DNA from: Stenotrophomonas sp.
GTDB taxonomy: Bacteria > Pseudomonadota > Gammaproteobacteria > Xanthomonadales > Xanthomonadaceae
NCBI GenBank assembly: GCA_003510825.1
Contig: DOKO01000254.1
Location: 1 to 5,233, forward strand
Reading direction: 5' to 3'
Length of the DNA: 5,233 bases
Shown piece after piece: positions 4,697 through 5,233 of this stretch. Every line of letters starts with the position of its first letter. Position 1 is the stretch's first letter. The translations under genes and the position numbers were made by a program. The notes below the pieces were generated by a model. The model saw only the letters and a list, made by a program, of their open reading frames with translations, searched no databases and had not been told where the DNA came from.

Positions 4697-5233
4697 ATGA
4701 AAGTCCTCATCGTTCTGACCTCGCACGACCAGCTTGGCGACACCGGGCACAAAACCGGCTTCTGGCTGGAAGAACTGGCCGCCCCCTACTACGCCTTCAA
4801 GGATGCAGGGGCGGAGATCGTGCTGGCCTCGCCCAAGGGCGGCCAGCCGCCGCTGGACCCGAAGAGCAACGAGCCGGCATTCCAGACCGAACTGACCCAC
4901 CGCTTCGAAGCCGACGCCGACGCCAAGGCGCAGCTGGCCGCGACCGTACGCCTGGACAGCGTCAACGCTGCCGACTTCGACACGGTGTTCTACCCCGGCG
5001 GCCACGGCCCGCTCTGGGATCTGGCCAATGATGCCCACTCCATCGCGCTGATCGAATCGTTCGTTGCCAGCGGCAAGCCGGTCGGCCTGGTCTGCCACGC
5101 ACCGGGCGTGCTGCGCCAGGTCAAGGCGCCCGATGGCACGCCGCTGGTCGCCGGCAAGCAGGTCACTGGTTTTGCCAATACCGAGGAAGACGCGGTGGGC
5201 CTGACCCAGGTCGTGCCCTTCCTGGTGGAGGAC
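4697..5233 (+). CDS. DJ-1/PfpI superfamily protein, Hsp31-like (glyoxalase III-like), C-terminus cut
   Basis: The first 179 codons are present and the frame is open at the right edge; family members are usually about 225-240 residues, so most of the protein is visible. It begins MKVLIVLTSHDQLGDTG with GFWLEELAAPYYAFKDAG (21-38). It continues through FYPGGHGPLWDL (98-109), and the nucleophile elbow is GLVCHAPG (130-137). Glu26, Cys133 and His134 correspond to the Glu-Cys-His residues of yeast Hsp31. Relatives act as glutathione-independent glyoxalases that convert methylglyoxal to lactate, as chaperones or as deglycases (the last is disputed). Such proteins are often annotated as type 1 glutamine amidotransferase-like, but no amidotransferase partner is seen here. 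No signal peptide is visible, so it is probably cytoplasmic. Its own operator copy implies derepression by the NemR-like protein when electrophiles accumulate. The family call is firm; the substrate is inferred. Confidence 0.9.
   Translation, partial: MKVLIVLTSHDQLGDTGHKTGFWLEELAAPYYAFKDAGAEIVLASPKGGQPPLDPKSNEPAFQTELTHRFEADADAKAQLAATVRLDSVNAADFDTVFYPGGHGPLWDLANDAHSIALIESFVASGKPVGLVCHAPGVLRQVKAPDGTPLVAGKQVTGFANTEEDAVGLTQVVPFLVED

Noticed and set aside
4640..5031. Alternative plus-strand frame overlapping the operator and the DJ-1/PfpI gene
   Set aside because: It starts inside the terminator and promoter region and gives Arg-rich sequence. The frame from 4697 has a strong ribosome site and conserved catalytic residues.

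Overview
The window is GC-rich gammaproteobacterial chromosome. It is most probably from Stenotrophomonas (S. maltophilia group). The clearest taxonomic clue is a paired palindrome at 3863-3921 that begins with GTAG and ends with CTAC, and whose stems are built on CCGAGC/GCTCGG and GTCGAGC/GCTCGAC. This is the form of the SMAG repeats that are abundant in that genus. No insertion sequence, phage gene, CRISPR array, rRNA or tRNA was seen.

Left part (1-1767), all on the minus strand and read from right to left: an MFS transporter of the YbfB/YjiJ type (1767-556), a 96-residue membrane protein of unknown function (519-229), and the N-terminal part of a small lipoprotein (222-1, running off the left edge). 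Gaps of 36 and 6 bases suggest one transcription unit.

Middle (1768-3860): a 164-base divergent intergenic region separates the MFS gene from a plus-strand pair, a YeiH-type putative sulfate/sulfite exporter (1932-2966) and, 15 bases later, a LysR-family regulator of the YeiE/CysL type (2982-3860). An AT-richer patch in the intergenic region holds two LysR-type (T-N11-A) inverted repeats about two helical turns apart. The likely picture is a sulfite-responsive exporter operon in which the regulator lies downstream of its target, rather than divergent as in enteric bacteria.

Right part (3861-5233): after the SMAG pair comes a TetR-family repressor resembling E. coli NemR (3992-4597), an intrinsic terminator, and a DJ-1/PfpI superfamily gene of the Hsp31-like (glyoxalase III-like) type (4697 onward, cut by the right edge). 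Exactly the same 16-base operator, CTAGACGACCGGTCTA, lies before both genes. In front of tetR it sits inside a near-consensus sigma-70 promoter. The repressor keeps the cysteine and lysine that correspond to the NemR redox switch. The inferred system is an electrophile sensor (dicarbonyl, quinone or hypochlorite) that represses itself and a detoxification gene through two separate but matched promoters. It is the most interesting part of the window, although each component belongs to a known family.
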